Shown here in pieces: positions 1-11,650 of a stretch of DNA of 64,000 bases. Each line of letters begins with the position of its first letter. The first letter of the stretch is position 1. Below the pieces are notes generated by a model. It had not been told where the DNA came from. It did no database searches and saw only the letters and a program-made list of their open reading frames with translations. Source of the stretch: Myotis daubentonii. Taxonomy: Eukaryota; Chordata; Mammalia; Chiroptera; Vespertilionidae. The DNA is taken from the NCBI RefSeq assembly GCF_963259705.1, contig NC_081849.1, positions 51,928,093 through 51,992,092 of the forward strand. Reading direction: 5' to 3'. A program made the position numbers and the translations under genes.

Positions 1-122
1 TGAATAACCCAAGTTGTGATCATCTTTATGTATATTTTGGGTTATTTTCCTGATAGTGTTATCTTTTATCTATCTAAAATTCTTTTATTTTCATAGAAAC
101 TGAATTGAAAGGTCATCTAGTC

Positions 123-191
123 CAGCGGTCACCAACCTTTCGGACCTCATGGACCACCAGTGGTCCTCGGACCACTGGTTGGCGACCCCTG
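123..191. mobile_element. Very short (69 bp) hAT-type mini-transposon
   Basis: The element begins CAGCGGTCACCAACC and ends GGTTGGCGACCCCTG, imperfect inverted ends typical of hAT elements. It is flanked by the 8-base near-duplicates ATCTAGTC (115-122) and ATCTAATC (192-199). The interior is a hairpin, ACCAGTGGTCC then TC then GGACCACTGGT, so almost the whole element is terminal and foldback sequence. Confidence 0.8.
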
Positions 192-199
192 ATCTAATC

Positions 200-705
200 T
201 ATCTTCTGTGTAAACACTCCTTTAAAAAAAATGGTTATCTAGTGTATTTTGATCATTCTTGGTGAGAGAAGCTCCTCACTTTGCTAGAGAACCAAACTAG
301 TTCAGTTGTTTCAGCTTAAGTTGTTAAATAGTTCATGTTGTACATTGAACTCAGAATTATACCCCTTAGTTTTGACTCTGCTTTCAGTATCATTGTGTAA
401 GACAACTTTAAATATTTAAAGACTAGCAATACGTTACTTTTCTCCAGGATAAACATTGACATTTCTCTCAAATAATTTTCATATATACCATAGTTTCCAT
501 ATCTTTTAGTATCATTTTAATATACTATGGGCTATCAGTATCTTGCATATACTATGGTATCTCTATAATATTAGTATTATAGTTTCTCTGTAATGTTAAT
601 GTAGAGAAATCCTCAACTTCTGTCTACCCTACACACAAATGCATGTACACAAAATCAGTTTTTCCCAGTAGCAAGGAAGAAAGAAACGAAGGGAGGGAGG
701 GAGGA
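200..705. other. AT-rich intron, nothing recognised
   Basis: This is AT-rich intronic DNA of GLCCI1, with several short repeats of TATACTATGG-like sequence at about 485-590. I recognise no gene or transposon in it. Confidence 0.5.
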
Positions 706-795
706 GGAAGGAAGGAAGGAAGGAAGGAAGGAAGGAAGGAAGGAAGGAAGGAAGGAAGGAAGGAAGGAAGGAAGGAAGGAAGGAAGGAAGGAAAC
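706..795 (+). repeat. (GGAA)n microsatellite
   Basis: About 22 tandem GGAA units follow a GGGA-rich lead. Open frames across it are simple-repeat artefacts. Confidence 0.97.
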
Positions 796-1645
796 TGGTT
801 TAATATATCTAAAGTAGCTACATATCTATGCATAAAATACAAATACCAAAAAAGTGAACTTTCAGTTTTATCTCAGAAGTCAATACAATCTCAAAGTAAT
901 AGCCAAGATTTGGTATGATTGAACTTTGGATTACAACAACCTAGGATATGCATGATTGAAAAAGGAGTGGTTAGCATTAATTACTGAGTGGGAGATTTGA
1001 TTGCTCTCCCCACAAAGCAACCATAACACTGGCTAAAACAAATAATTCAGTGTTCTGGAAGTCAACAAACAAATTGAGAAGTTTTGTTCATGAAAAGTAC
1101 TGAACTCATGGCAAGAATAACACAAGTTTGTGGTGTTCTTATCTGGTGCTACTCCTTTCCCCCTTCTTACTCATCCCCTGCTTTGTTGGTGTGACATTTC
1201 AACCAGGATGGAGCCGGCCTTGAAAACCAGAAGCTTTGCTGCCCCTACTGCTGACAGAGTACTTGAAACAGAGTATTGAAGATTAAATTAGTAATCTTAG
1301 TTGCAAATGAACAGGGAGAAACAATGGCTCCGCTAGTCTGAGGTTGTAGTCCTGTTTCTGGCAAGTAGAGAGATTTTATCGAGTTGTAAGAGGCAAGACA
1401 GCCACAGGGGCTTGATAAGTTCACCACATATCCCAGCTTGACTGGATATGCACAGCAGAAAGTGAAGTGGGCCCAAACCACCCATGCATCACTGGTCAGA
1501 GGAGACTATAAATGCATAGAGAGGAGATTCAAGCAGGCCTAGTGATAAGAAAATTTGGGGCCAACTTGTAAAGGGCTCAGACTTTGCGCTACTCATTCTA
1601 TACTCAAATTACATCTGAGAGTAGGAGCCTTACTGGTTTGTAACA
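796..1645. other. Intron without recognised features
   Basis: This is unique-looking AT-rich intron. No reading frame, RNA gene or transposon end could be identified. Confidence 0.45.
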
Positions 1646-2811
1646 CTCAGTATCATTATTAAGATGGTAATTCTCCCAAAATCGATTCATGGTGATCACC
1701 ATTAAAATTCCATACTTTTTGTTTTGGGCAGGAATTAACAAGGTAATAACCCTAAGATTTACATGGAAATGCAAAAGACCTAGAATGGCCAAAATAATTT
1801 TGAAAGCAAGGAAAATTTTGGGAGGATGTACATTACACAATTTCAATACTTCTTATAAAAGTACATTATAAGAATGCAGTTGGCAAAGTATTAGCATAAA
1901 AGAAGACATATAGATAAATGGATCAAAATTGTGAATCCAGGAGTAAACCTTATATTTATAATCAGTTGATTTTATTCAACAAAGTTAATAACACAATTCA
2001 CTTGAAAAGGACAGTGTTTCCAACAGTGGTACTGGGATCATTTTATATCCATATATAAAGAAAAAACTTAAGCCCTTAAATGAACTCAAATGGATCATAG
2101 TTCAAAATATAAGTTCGAAAATTATAAAACTTCTAGAAGATCTTGGATTAGGTGGGGCATTCTTAGGTGCAACACCAAGAGCAAGGCCATAAGAGAAAAA
2201 AAATATGAATTGAACTTTATTAAAATGAACATTTACACATGACTAAGAGCATGCACAGACAAGCCCCAGACTGGAAAAATATTAGCAAATTATATATTTG
2301 ATATAGGCCTTATCCACAGATATATAAGGAACTCATGCAAATTAATAATAAGACAACCCAATGGGTAATACACTTGAATGGAAGTATTTTCACCAAATAT
2401 TTATGGGTGCCAAAAGGTATTCTGCATCATTAGTCATTAGACAAATGTAAAATTAAATCATTAAATACAACTACACACAAACTACAACGACTTTAATTTA
2501 AAAGACAATGTTGAGTATTGAAAAGGATGTAAAGAATCTGGACCCCTCAAACATTGTTGGGAATATAAAGTGGTACAACGACTTCGGAAAATAGTTAGCC
2601 AGTTTCCTTAAAAGTTAAAACATCAACTTAGCATATAACCCAGCAATTCTATTCCTAGGAATCTGTATAATAAAGATGAAAACACCTGTGTACTTTAAGA
2701 TATACACTGTTATTTATAGCAGAGTTATTCAGAACAACTAAAAACTGGAAATTATCGATCAGTTAGTAACTGGATAAATAAAATGTAGTATATTCATGCA
2801 GTAGCATACTA

Positions 2812-3093
2812 TCTACACTAATAAAATAGAAACATGCAAATTGGTGTCACTCCGCTATGCCCACCAGCCAATCAGAGTGACTATGCAAATTAATCCAACA
2901 AAGATGGTGGTTAATTTGCAAACGCAGGTGGGAGCGAAGACTGAAGACAGAAGAGGCTTGGCTTCTCTGATGTGGCCGCACCAAAGGCCTGGGTCTCGGG
3001 TGCCAGAGGAAAACTGGTGCCAGCGGAAAACCGGTGCCGGCAGCCAGGGGAAGGAAGGCCTATTGTGCGAATCTTCGTGCAACGGGCTTCTAG
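2812..3093 (+). mobile_element. HeliBat-type Helitron, 282 bp
   Basis: The element starts TCTACACTAATAAAAT and ends TTCGTGCAACGGGCTTCTAG. It lies between A (2811) and T (3094), giving the Helitron rule A|TC...CTAG|T. A subterminal hairpin precedes the CTAG end. It carries no rep/helicase and is therefore non-autonomous. It is inserted in an old L1. Confidence 0.88.
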
Positions 3094-3179
3094 TTCAGCA
3101 ATAAAAGGAAACAATGTACTGAATACTAATGCATGCTACAGTGTAAATGAAATTCAAAAAGATTTTACTAAGTTAATGG

Positions 3180-3392
3180 TCAGCAATTTTTTTCTGTAAA
3201 AGGCCAGATAGTAAATATTTCAGGGTTTGTGGGCCATATTATCTTTGTTGCAATTACTCAGCTCTGCTATTGTAATGTGAAAGCAGCCACAGACAGTATG
3301 GAGTGGGTGTGGTTATGCTCCAATAAATTTTATTTACAAAAACATGTGGCAGGCTAGATTTGACCTGCAGATTGTAGTTTTTCTAATCCCAG
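3180..3392 (-). mobile_element. hAT-Charlie MER-type relic
   Basis: The recognisable motifs are CTGTAAAAGGCCAGATAGTA, TTTGTGGGCCATATTATC and CCAATAAATTTTATTTACAA. They match a common eutherian hAT-Charlie mini-element whose exact MER number I am not certain of. It is embedded in the old L1. Confidence 0.75.
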
Positions 3393-3931
3393 TTAAATGA
3401 AAGAAGCCAGATGAATAAGACTACCTATGATATGGCTCCATTTATATTGAAATGCCAGAAAAGGCAAATTTATACAGGAAAAAAAGAAGCCCATTAGTGG
3501 TTGCATGTGGCCAGGAGTGGGGCTGGGAGAGTGGTTATGGGCTACAAATAGACTCAAAGCAAATTTGGGGTTGATGAAATAACTCTAACTGCATTATGAT
3601 TGTTATAGAACTCTGAAAAGTGATTAAAAATTACTGAATTTTACCCTTCAAATGGATGAAGTTAAGGGAATGTAAATTATATCTCAGTAAAGATGAAAGA
3701 AAAAAGGAAAAAATATAAGACACTGGTGGCTTTTTTGTGACATGTCATGAAGGTATTAAATTCTATATGATACATATAACTATGGCTAGAAAAAGTATAG
3801 GAGTATATGGGTGAAGTCTAAAAGTAAAAATAAGAATTGGCATTTGAGAAAATTATGAAAAATAAGAGCTGTTATTAAAATAGTAATATTATTAAAAGTT
3901 ATATACTATAATGTTTTTAAAAGATGACTTG

Positions 3932-4097
3932 AGCCCTGGCCTGGTGGCTCAGCTGGTTAGAGCATCATGGCATACGCCAAAAAGATTTCAGGTTTGATTC
4001 TTGGTTTGGGTGAATATGGGAGGCAACAGATAAGGTCGATGTTTCTCTCTCTCTCCTCCTTCATCTCTCAAATTAGTCAAATGGATGGATGGGAAGG
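3932..4097 (+). mobile_element. Ves-type SINE (divergent)
   Basis: The head AGCCCTGGCCTGGTGGCTCA and the B-box-like AGGTTTGATTCTTGG are those of the tRNA-derived bat Ves SINE. The middle is shortened (the usual GTCAAGGGCACAT part is lost), and the tail leads into the purine microsatellite. Confidence 0.85.
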
Positions 4098-4122
4098 AAG
4101 GAAGGAGGGAGGGAGGGAGGGG

Positions 4123-4218
<96 letters not shown>

Positions 4219-4233
4219 AAGAAAGAAAGAAAA

Positions 4234-4286
<53 letters not shown>

Positions 4287-4446
4287 AGAAAGAAAAAGAA
4301 AGAAAGAAAGAAAGAAAAGAAAAGAAAGAAGAAAGGGGGGGAGGGAGGAAAGGGAAACGAAAGGGGAAGGGAAACGAAAGGGAAGGGAAAGGGAAAGGGA
4401 GGAAGGGAAGGAAAGAAGGAAAGGAAAGAAAAAAGAAGAAAGAAGA
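4098..4446 (+). repeat. Compound purine microsatellite (GGGA)n(GA)n(GAAA)n(GGGAAA)n
   Basis: About 350 bases are almost pure purine on this strand, running through GGGA, GA, GAAA and GGGAAA units. It grew from the SINE tail. The long frames across it, including a 170-codon one, are repeat artefacts. Confidence 0.97.
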
Positions 4447-5144
4447 GAACAAGCCTGGGTCATGTTTACTGTGGATTAGGGAGGATTTTTAAGCTAATTT
4501 TAAGAGAGTGTAGATTCCTACACATTTTAAGAGCGCCAAATGTATCTTTCAAATAAATAGTGGGATATTGGAATGGAGCTGTTTGCATAAATAGAGATCT
4601 AAGACTATGTAGGTAGTAAAACTGTACCGGAAATAACCCCATGTAACATTGTTGGTGTTTTCCAGTGGGCCAGAGAGACAGCTATGTAAAAATGGAAATA
4701 GTAACCATATGTTGTATGTGTACATGGCATCTGGACTAGAGCTCTACCCATGTGGGACCAAGGCCCCAGTCATACTAATTTAAAACCTGCTCTGGAGCTA
4801 TGCAACTCCAGAGGCCAGTCTGAGCAACCATGAAGTAACATGGCAGGAAAGAGCTCACTAAGGACAACACTCCCACCTAAGGTGACCTTGCAGACAAGTA
4901 TTTTAGGGAATGTAAGGAAATCTATTGCCATAACACATAGCAGATATATTAAATAGAACCCTGTACATATGAAGAAGTAGGATAAGAACGCAGTCCCAAA
5001 AATAACGTTAAAATAAGAATTTATAATTTCAAATGAAATAGTAACTTTCAATGAGAATAGGAATAAATAAGAACAGGCAGAATGATAAAGGTCCATTTGA
5101 AAATCTTTTAAGTAACGAAAGTTGGTGAAATAAAAAACTGTTTA
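4447..5144. other. Intron without recognised features
   Basis: AT-rich intron; nothing identifiable on either strand. Confidence 0.4.
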
Positions 5145-5486
5145 CTGGATCCAAAGGACATAGCAGAAGAGAGAATTAGTGAATCAAAAGACTCAACTGA
5201 GAATTGAAAGTCAGGATGAGCAAATCATCTAAAATATAGAAGAAAATGATAAAGAAGTTTTAAACATGAAAGAGAAGTTAAGAAACATGGAAAATAGATT
5301 TAGGAGTTCCAGAAAGTAAGAATAATAAGCATCAGGGAAGAGAAATTTTTTAAGGATGAAAATTTGCTAGATTTGAAGAGCCATGTATATCTTTATATTG
5401 AAAAAGCCCACCAGTTCCAAGGAGGAAAAACAGAACAGTGAAAAAATTCCAACCTTTAGGTCTAGTGTATTGGAATTATAGATCAA

Positions 5487-5528
<42 letters not shown>

Positions 5529-5590
5529 TTGGAAAAAGGGCAGAGAACCTACAAAGAAATGTCAGATTATCAATATATTTATCACAAACT
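5145..5590 (+). mobile_element. Old L1 ORF1-region fragment with an internal (CA)n
   Basis: Stretches such as GAGAATTAGTGAATCAAAAG, AAAGAGAAGTTAAGAAACAT and AAAAAGCCCACCAGTTCCAA are L1M ORF1 landmarks in the correct order. A (CA)n run at 5489-5527 interrupts it. No intact frame remains. Confidence 0.65.
5489..5527 (+). repeat. (CA)n microsatellite
   Basis: About 19 uninterrupted CA units. Confidence 0.97.
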
Positions 5591-7632
5591 ATTATTGATG
5601 TCAGTATACAGTGAGTTTGTGGTTTGTGTCTATGTTAAGAAAATGAGTTCAAGAGAAGCATCATTTTCCTTTAAGAGAAGATTACTTTTCTTCCTTTAGA
5701 TTATGTTTACTGAAGGGTTGTTGGTCCAACCTTTATTTACATTTTGCAAACCAAAAAAGTACAAGTGTACTTTTCCATTGGTTAGATATGTGGTTCCCTG
5801 TTTATATAAAACAATTTAAAATTAATGTACACAGCATAACTAGAGTTTAAAAAGTCTGCTAAGTAAATGATAAAGATTTAATTAATACTTGTCACTTTTA
5901 TGGTACTTGATTTCTACACATTTAATAGAGATAAAAGAGAATAAAGGTAAAATTTTAAGATATTTTTAGCAAACATTATCAGTCTTTAGTGGCACTGCAT
6001 TTATTCATGGAATAATGTCAGATGACTAAGACTCTATGCTCAGTATTGTGTAGAGCATCTAGAATTTCAAAAGAAACAGTAGATAACAACAATCTACTTC
6101 TTAAATAGCTTAATTACATATTAGGAAAAGCAGCTAAGACTTTAAGGAATAATCACAAAAAGACTTTATATTAACTCCTATTGTCCTTGTTCAATGAGAG
6201 AAGAAGGGATATAGTTTGTGATAAATACATTTGTTTCCTGCCCATAGTACAAAACTATAATCTGATCACTTACACTCCTGCAGTCCCTTCAGGTGAGCAT
6301 GCTTTCCAATCTCTTGCCATAGTCAACGCTTCTAACTTCTCTCATGGTTATATTGCTCGTATTCTCCCAACTAGGACCTTCTACAGCTGGGTGCCCTCAT
6401 GGGGGAAGGGATCCTGGAGGCTCCTTTTCTGTGTCTTGTTCATCTCCTTCCTAATTCCATAGCTCCTGTTTCCAACCCCTCTGGAGTTGGAGCGTGGGGG
6501 AGAGAGGGAAAGGTAAGGGGAATAGATATGTTCCTATTTGACTGGTACTATTGTAAGACGCCTTGACATTCCCTGGGCTTGACAGATTCTTAAAACTTCT
6601 TTTTGTGACTTCATGGGTTCTTTGGAATTCCTTGTTGCTATACATCTCTTACCTTTAGTTCTGTCTTAATGGGTTAGTGAGTCTCTTACCTCTCCTTGGC
6701 CTCTGGAATTCTAGACCTAGATTTCACATTCTCAGCTGCTGACCTCCTTCACCCTTCTAGATGGCTTTCTTACATGGACCTAAGACAACCCTCCACAATG
6801 ACTCTCACGCTCATTTCCCAAATGGTTCCTGGGAAACTCACATATTTTTTGTCTGGTTAATGTCTGGAGCTTATGCTGATTCAAATGCGGCAGTAAAACT
6901 CTGTTATCCTAGCTCCACATTTTGAGTATCTGGAGTGGGTATCAGATACGAATTCATCATGACCCCTTATCTGTGGGGAACATACATCAGTCATTCAAGT
7001 TGTCCCATTAAAACTCCTCTCCATTTGAGGCAAAGGAGAAAGTATATCTTCTTGGGTCTTGGATTTTATTTTTTTCCTACTTACAGCCTAAAAAGCTGTT
7101 TTTACTGTTTCATGGATGCTGGCAGAATCATGAAACTCCTGGTTTAGAGACAGTGGACTTCAGCACAGCAAGTATCAAGACTATCAAGTTGGCATTTGTT
7201 CTCCTGACCCTGCAGTCACATGGGGGAGATGGGGAGGGCCCAAATGGATGCCTGCCCATGCAGTAGATCCCATTTCAGAAGAGAGAGACAGAGCTGGGGG
7301 AATCCACTATTTTTATAGTAAGCAGTAAGCAAACCTTTTTGTCCCAGAAGGTGTCATTCCCAGAGAAAACAAAAACGGTACATGTTGTATTATTGTTTTA
7401 AATTTCTTTTTACTATTCATGATTTTGATAAAGATAAATTGAAAAAGGTGGGTTTACTATTCATAAGTCCTTCAGTGGAAATAAGGAAAAATCATAGGTT
7501 GCTTCTTTATCTTAGTCCTGCTCTCATTAGTAAGATAGTTTTTCTTAGAGGGAACCATCTATAGAAGGAAGGAAAAATGACTAGGTATGCTTCTCACTTC
7601 AAATAAAATAACAATTATTAGATATGATTTCA
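5591..7632. other. Intron, mostly unrecognised
   Basis: Two kilobases without identified features. The stretch 6240-6830 is less AT-rich and has one 93-codon frame (6181-6462), but with no splice context or recognisable domain; I do not call a gene. Confidence 0.4.
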
Positions 7633-7812
7633 TTTTATTTATTTAAATTTTTACTTATTTACTTTTAGACAGGGAGAGAAACATCAATTTGTTATTCCAC
7701 TTATTTATGCATTCATTGGTTGATTCTTGTATGTGCCCTGATCAGGGATCGAACCCGCAACTCTGGCGCATCAGGACGACACTCTAACCACCTGAGCTAC
7801 TTGACCAAGGCC
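7633..7812 (-). mobile_element. Ves-type SINE, minus strand
   Basis: Read on the minus strand it begins GGCCTTGGTCAAGTAGCTCA, contains the B-box-like GCGGGTTCGATCCC and GATCAGGGCACATAC, and ends in an A-rich tail (T-rich on plus, 7633-7660). Confidence 0.88.
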
Positions 7813-8394
7813 AATTATTAAGTATTATTGATATGGACTTCTCTTTTTAAATAAGAAAAATAAAAGTTTCTTATAGTTTTACTAAGAGTATACCTTTCGC
7901 CCTAACATTCTTTTAGTATTGGTATTTAAATTGTTTTTTATCATACTATAGTAGGCGAAAATATTGCAATAATATTTTCTCTGGACCTAAAAGACAACAG
8001 AATGGAGAATTTTGATTATCCATTTGAAAGCAAGTGAATTGTGTGATGAACCTTTTAAAACTATATATTTTTAATAAGGTCTCTTTCAATCCATATTGAG
8101 TTATAAAGATGTTTTACAATTTTTCATTATTTAAAATTGTATCCAATAGGCACAGTTTTTAAGGTCCTAAATACTGCTTATCAGAAAAATAGAAACTTAT
8201 CAGTAGGTTAGTATGTAGTCAGTTAATTGCTTCATCACATTTTTGTTCATCTTTATTCTATTTTCACATCTTGCAATATCTCCAACATTAAGAAAGGAAG
8301 TTACTTTGCGAAGTGGTTGAGATTATGAGCCAATACACAGTGACTGGTAGTTATTGCAGTTGAACATTAACCTGGTATTACTTTCAGCACTGTT
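7813..8394. other. AT-rich intron, nothing recognised
   Basis: No feature identified. Confidence 0.4.
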
Positions 8395-8525
8395 GGTAGG
8401 AAATAGAAAGAAGTTACGAATTAAAGACTGAAGGACCAGGCCTGCCATTTATTAGCTGTGTTACATTGGAAAAGGTATTTTACTTTTTAGTGTTTTCTGG
8501 TCTGTAAAAGAGATACAATAAATCT
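8395..8525 (+). mobile_element. MIR-like SINE fragment
   Basis: A weak match to the MIR core: GCCATTTATTAGCTGTGTTA, followed by TTTCTGGTCTGTAAAAGAGA in the correct order. Confidence 0.5.
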
Positions 8526-9344
8526 GTGGGATCAAGCGGGTTTGTGAACTAAGTGTATTTTTAAATGTTAGTCTGGTATTGTTAACATGCCTCTGTTGAA
8601 ACTTGTGCTTTGTAGGTAGTTGTAAATATACTTCTATATTAAAACTTATTTTATATGTATAAAGAAGATACTGGCTGTATCTTTGGGGATGAATTTGTGT
8701 GTGGGAGTATCTTTTTCTGTCTATTCCTAGGCAAGCATATCTGTGGGTATGAAAGGGTTGATGTTTGTGCAGGTAACCTCTCCCTATGCATGTGTGTGTG
8801 CTCCTTGTACATGCACGATTGTGCATGCATGTGCCTGCATTTGCTCATTTGATTATCATGGGTTGAATGAATAGCAGATAGTTCATTTGGGTTTTCCTGT
8901 TGGCACTTTAAAGAAAAACAGGAAGACAACACTGACTATGCATATTTATGGAAAGACAAAAAAAGTTTTAAATTTTTAGTTTTAGTGTTAGATTAGGTGG
9001 TGGTGCATTTTAAATTCCTCTGAACACTGTCAAGGAATATAATATTAAAAATTTGTTTTTGACTACAGGACCTTTCTTTTGAGACACTTTATCTTTACAA
9101 GCACTAAAGTTGGTCACATATTCCCTTTTTTTTCATGTAAAAAAGTGAATAACAGCTTGAGATTCATGACCTCTTGCTACATTTTTAAGAAAATTTCTTA
9201 GGTAAATAGCTTTAATAATTGGTTTGGTTTTTTGTTTTGTTTTAGTTCAGGTGTCAAATTATCATTTCCATTTGTATGTTTGTCTTCACTTTTTATAAGA
9301 TTTCTTTATCTCCTGGTGAGTTATTAACTTGATTCTTTAAACAA
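8526..9344. other. Intron with degenerate GT/TG-rich stretch
   Basis: The stretch 8690-8850 is enriched in TG/TGTG steps; otherwise nothing is recognised. Confidence 0.4.
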
Positions 9345-9530
9345 TAGTGAATAGTAGTTAAGATAGCAAACTCTGGACTCAGACTTCCTAAATTTAAATA
9401 TTTGTTTCACTACTTCACTGTGTGACTTTAAGCAAGCTCTTTAATCTTTCTACTTCTCATTTTCCTCATCTATAAGATGGGGATAAGAGTAGTACCTGTC
9501 TCATCTGCTTTTATTGAAAAATGAATGAGG
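9345..9530 (+). mobile_element. MIR SINE
   Basis: The order AACTCTGGACTCAGACTTCC, CACTGTGTGACTTTAAGCAA, TCATTTTCCTCATCTATAAG, TGGGGATAAGAGTAGTACC follows the MIR consensus over about 180 bases. Confidence 0.85.
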
Positions 9531-10037
9531 TGATTCCCATAAAAGCACATGTGCCTTTTTTTCCTGGTTGTAAACCAGCTCTCTTTTCTTTTTTTCTAAA
9601 AGCCTTAAAATCCTTTTTCTCCTACTACCTTTTAAGAATTCTCATTTCCCTGGCCTGTGGAATAGAATTCATTCTGACAAACAGTGCCTCAAGCAGTTAT
9701 TTAAGGCTGAATTTAGTTTAGTTTTATTTTGTTTTTAAATGCTAACAATAGTATGTTGGGGTGCGGGGGCGGGGTACTAACAAAACAAAAATAGCAAATA
9801 AGGATGATGTTATCAGGTTTTCAAAAATTTACAATAAAGTGTATTCCTAATTCTCAGATTTTAAGTGGGGCCAATCCTTGATTTTCGTTTATCTGATTCC
9901 ACAAATGTTTTAGTCATTTCTTTGTATGTATGGTATTTCTTCTGCCTACAATGATTATTTCTTCTTTTGACCCAGGATCACTTATTCATTAACTTTTTAA
10001 AACTTTGCAGCTTATGTGCTTGCGACCTCTTTCATGT
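9531..10037. other. AT-rich intron, nothing recognised
   Basis: No feature identified apart from a short G-run near 9765. Confidence 0.4.
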
Positions 10038-10127
10038 TGGGATGTCAGACTACCAGTTTCAGCCCGATTCCCCACAGGCCAGGCCAAGGGACCCTACCAG
10101 TGCACAAATCCGTGCACCGGAGCTCTA
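10038..10127 (+). mobile_element. HeliBat Helitron 3' fragment
   Basis: The end GTGCACAAATCCGTGCACCG followed by GAGCTCTAG and T is the conserved Helitron 3' hairpin and CTAG terminus. The expected 5' TC end with the ATAATAAAAG-like lead is absent, so it is 5'-truncated. Confidence 0.75.
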
Positions 10128-10535
10128 GTTGACATATAACATTGTATAATTTTAAGGTATATAATGTAATCATTTGATATATGTATAAGTTCCAAAATCA
10201 TCACCTCACACAGTTACAGTTTTTTATGTATTGTGAGAACTTTTAAGATCTCTCTTAGCAACTTTGAAATCTACAATATAGCATTGTTAACTGTGGTCAC
10301 TTGCTATACATTACATTCCCAGAAATGACTCGTCTTACAACTGGAAATTTGTACCCTTTGACCAGCTTCACCCATTTCCTGCCCCCCACCACTCCATCTC
10401 TGGCAACCACCAATCTTCTCTCTGTTACTCTAAGCTTTTTTTTTTTAGATTCTACATATAAGTGAGATCATACAGTATTTTTCTTTGCCTGCCTTATTTT
10501 ACTTAGCATAATACCCTCAAGGTCCAGTCTTAGGT
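10128..10535 (-). mobile_element. Old L1 3' region, minus strand
   Basis: GTTGACATATAACATTGTAT, CATCTCTGGCAACCACCAAT and ATAAGTGAGATCATACAGTA are landmarks of antisense L1M 3' sequence. It abuts the Helitron end. Confidence 0.75.
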
Positions 10536-10782
10536 TTTCTTCTTAAGGTCACAGAATCGCTAATGAATATTTAGAAACACAAAGGAAGATTAATCTATAG
10601 TTTAGTTTTAAAAATTCAGTCAGTATAACTCAGTAAAAAGTTGTGTGGTCATTTCATCATAGTAACTGGGGTAGGGAGGCTCACCAAAGTGAGGACCAGG
10701 AGCTTCTGTGTGATGCGATGGAATGTGGGCTTTAAGGAGGCAGTCTCAGGCAGAGGATCAGAGCTGTGCATGAGGTGGGAGG

Positions 10783-10787
10783 GGTGT

Positions 10788-10831
<44 letters not shown>
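10783..10831 (+). repeat. (GT)n microsatellite
   Basis: About 20 GT units with one early interruption. Confidence 0.96.
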
Positions 10832-10834
<3 letters not shown>

Positions 10835-11164
10835 GGGGGGAGCGTGGAGTTACGGTTTCCTTCTACATCTCCCTCCCAGAGGAAACCTTTGTGTCTACTC
10901 TCCACTGGTGCTAAGGTCAGGGAGAAGAGGTGGCTTTGGCTGTAATGAGGTCTTGAGCATCAAAGGGAAAAGAGAAGACAAACTCTAAGTAAAAACCCTG
11001 GAAGGTGAGAACATTGCAGTTTTACTATGTAGGTCTGCGCCTCTTCTGAATATGGTGTAAATAACACAGGGACCTCCTGTACTCTGAAGCAAAGGGGGAT
11101 TTTTGGTGTCTTGCTTTCATTTCATAGTTCTTGACAAAAAATTTGTAAATGTTCTGAGTACATA

Positions 11165-11368
11165 TCTATATATATAAAAGCCAAGCCACCAGAACGACTG
11201 GAACAACAGGTTGCTATGACACGCATTGCAGCCAGCCAACTGGCCTGATTGGGGGCAGGGCTGGCCAGCCAATCTCCTGCAGCCTCTCCTTCCCCAGCCG
11301 GCCCCCATTGGCCCAATCGGGGTGGACTGGAGTCCACCCATGCATGAATTCGTGCACCAGGCCTCTAG
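11165..11368 (+). mobile_element. HeliBat-type Helitron, 204 bp
   Basis: Starts TCTATATATATAAAAGCC and ends TTCGTGCACCAGGCCTCTAG, between A (11164) and T (11369). The palindromic GAATTCGTGCAC region forms the 3' hairpin. It has no coding capacity. Confidence 0.92.
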
Positions 11369-11560
11369 TATATATATATTTAGGAAGATGAGCTTCACTT
11401 TTACTCTAATCTCTGCTGAATTCTAAATAAGAGCATCGCTATGTTATATTCCAAAAAGGAACAGTATTGTGTGAAAATTATAAGGTTGCATAATTTAAAT
11501 TGGTATCTCTGCAAACTAAGGTGTGTACCGTGATGTATACATTTTGTTTTCAGGGGTTTG

Positions 11561-11650
11561 TTAATACATTAAGCGCCCTGTCAGTCACTGGTGACTGACA
11601 CTATGCTTTCTGTCCGGAAGACAAAACAGGCTGGGCACTTAAGGTGTTAA
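11561..11650. mobile_element. piggyBac-type mini-transposon flanked by TTAA
   Basis: TTAATACATTAAGCGCCC at the left end pairs with the reverse complement of the right end, TTAACACCTTAAGTGCCC (15 of 18 identical). TTAA, the piggyBac target, lies at both edges (11561-11564 and 11647-11650). The 90-base element contains an internal hairpin, GTCAGTCACTGGTGACTGAC. It has no coding capacity. Similar non-autonomous piggyBacs are known in vesper bats. Confidence 0.7.

Larger units (their letters stand above)
1646..3705 (+). mobile_element. Old L1 (L1M-type) ORF2 3' part and 3' end, interrupted by two DNA transposons
   Basis: The sequence follows the degenerate 3' half of an L1 ORF2 and 3'UTR, with recognisable stretches such as TTTACATGGAAATGCAAAAG near 1760 and ATTATATCTCAGTAAAGATG at the end. 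All frames are broken. A Helitron is inserted at 2812-3093 and a hAT-Charlie relic occupies 3180-3392; L1 sequence resumes after each. Confidence 0.8.

Noticed and set aside
706..795. CRISPR array or satellite array
   Set aside because: Four-base GGAA units without spacers; a plain microsatellite.
3967..4556. Long open frames on both strands (up to 170 codons)
   Set aside because: They are translations of a purine microsatellite; no start context, domain or splice support.
6181..6462. 93-codon frame as a small gene
   Set aside because: No domain, no splice sites of quality, and it lies deep in a GLCCI1 intron.
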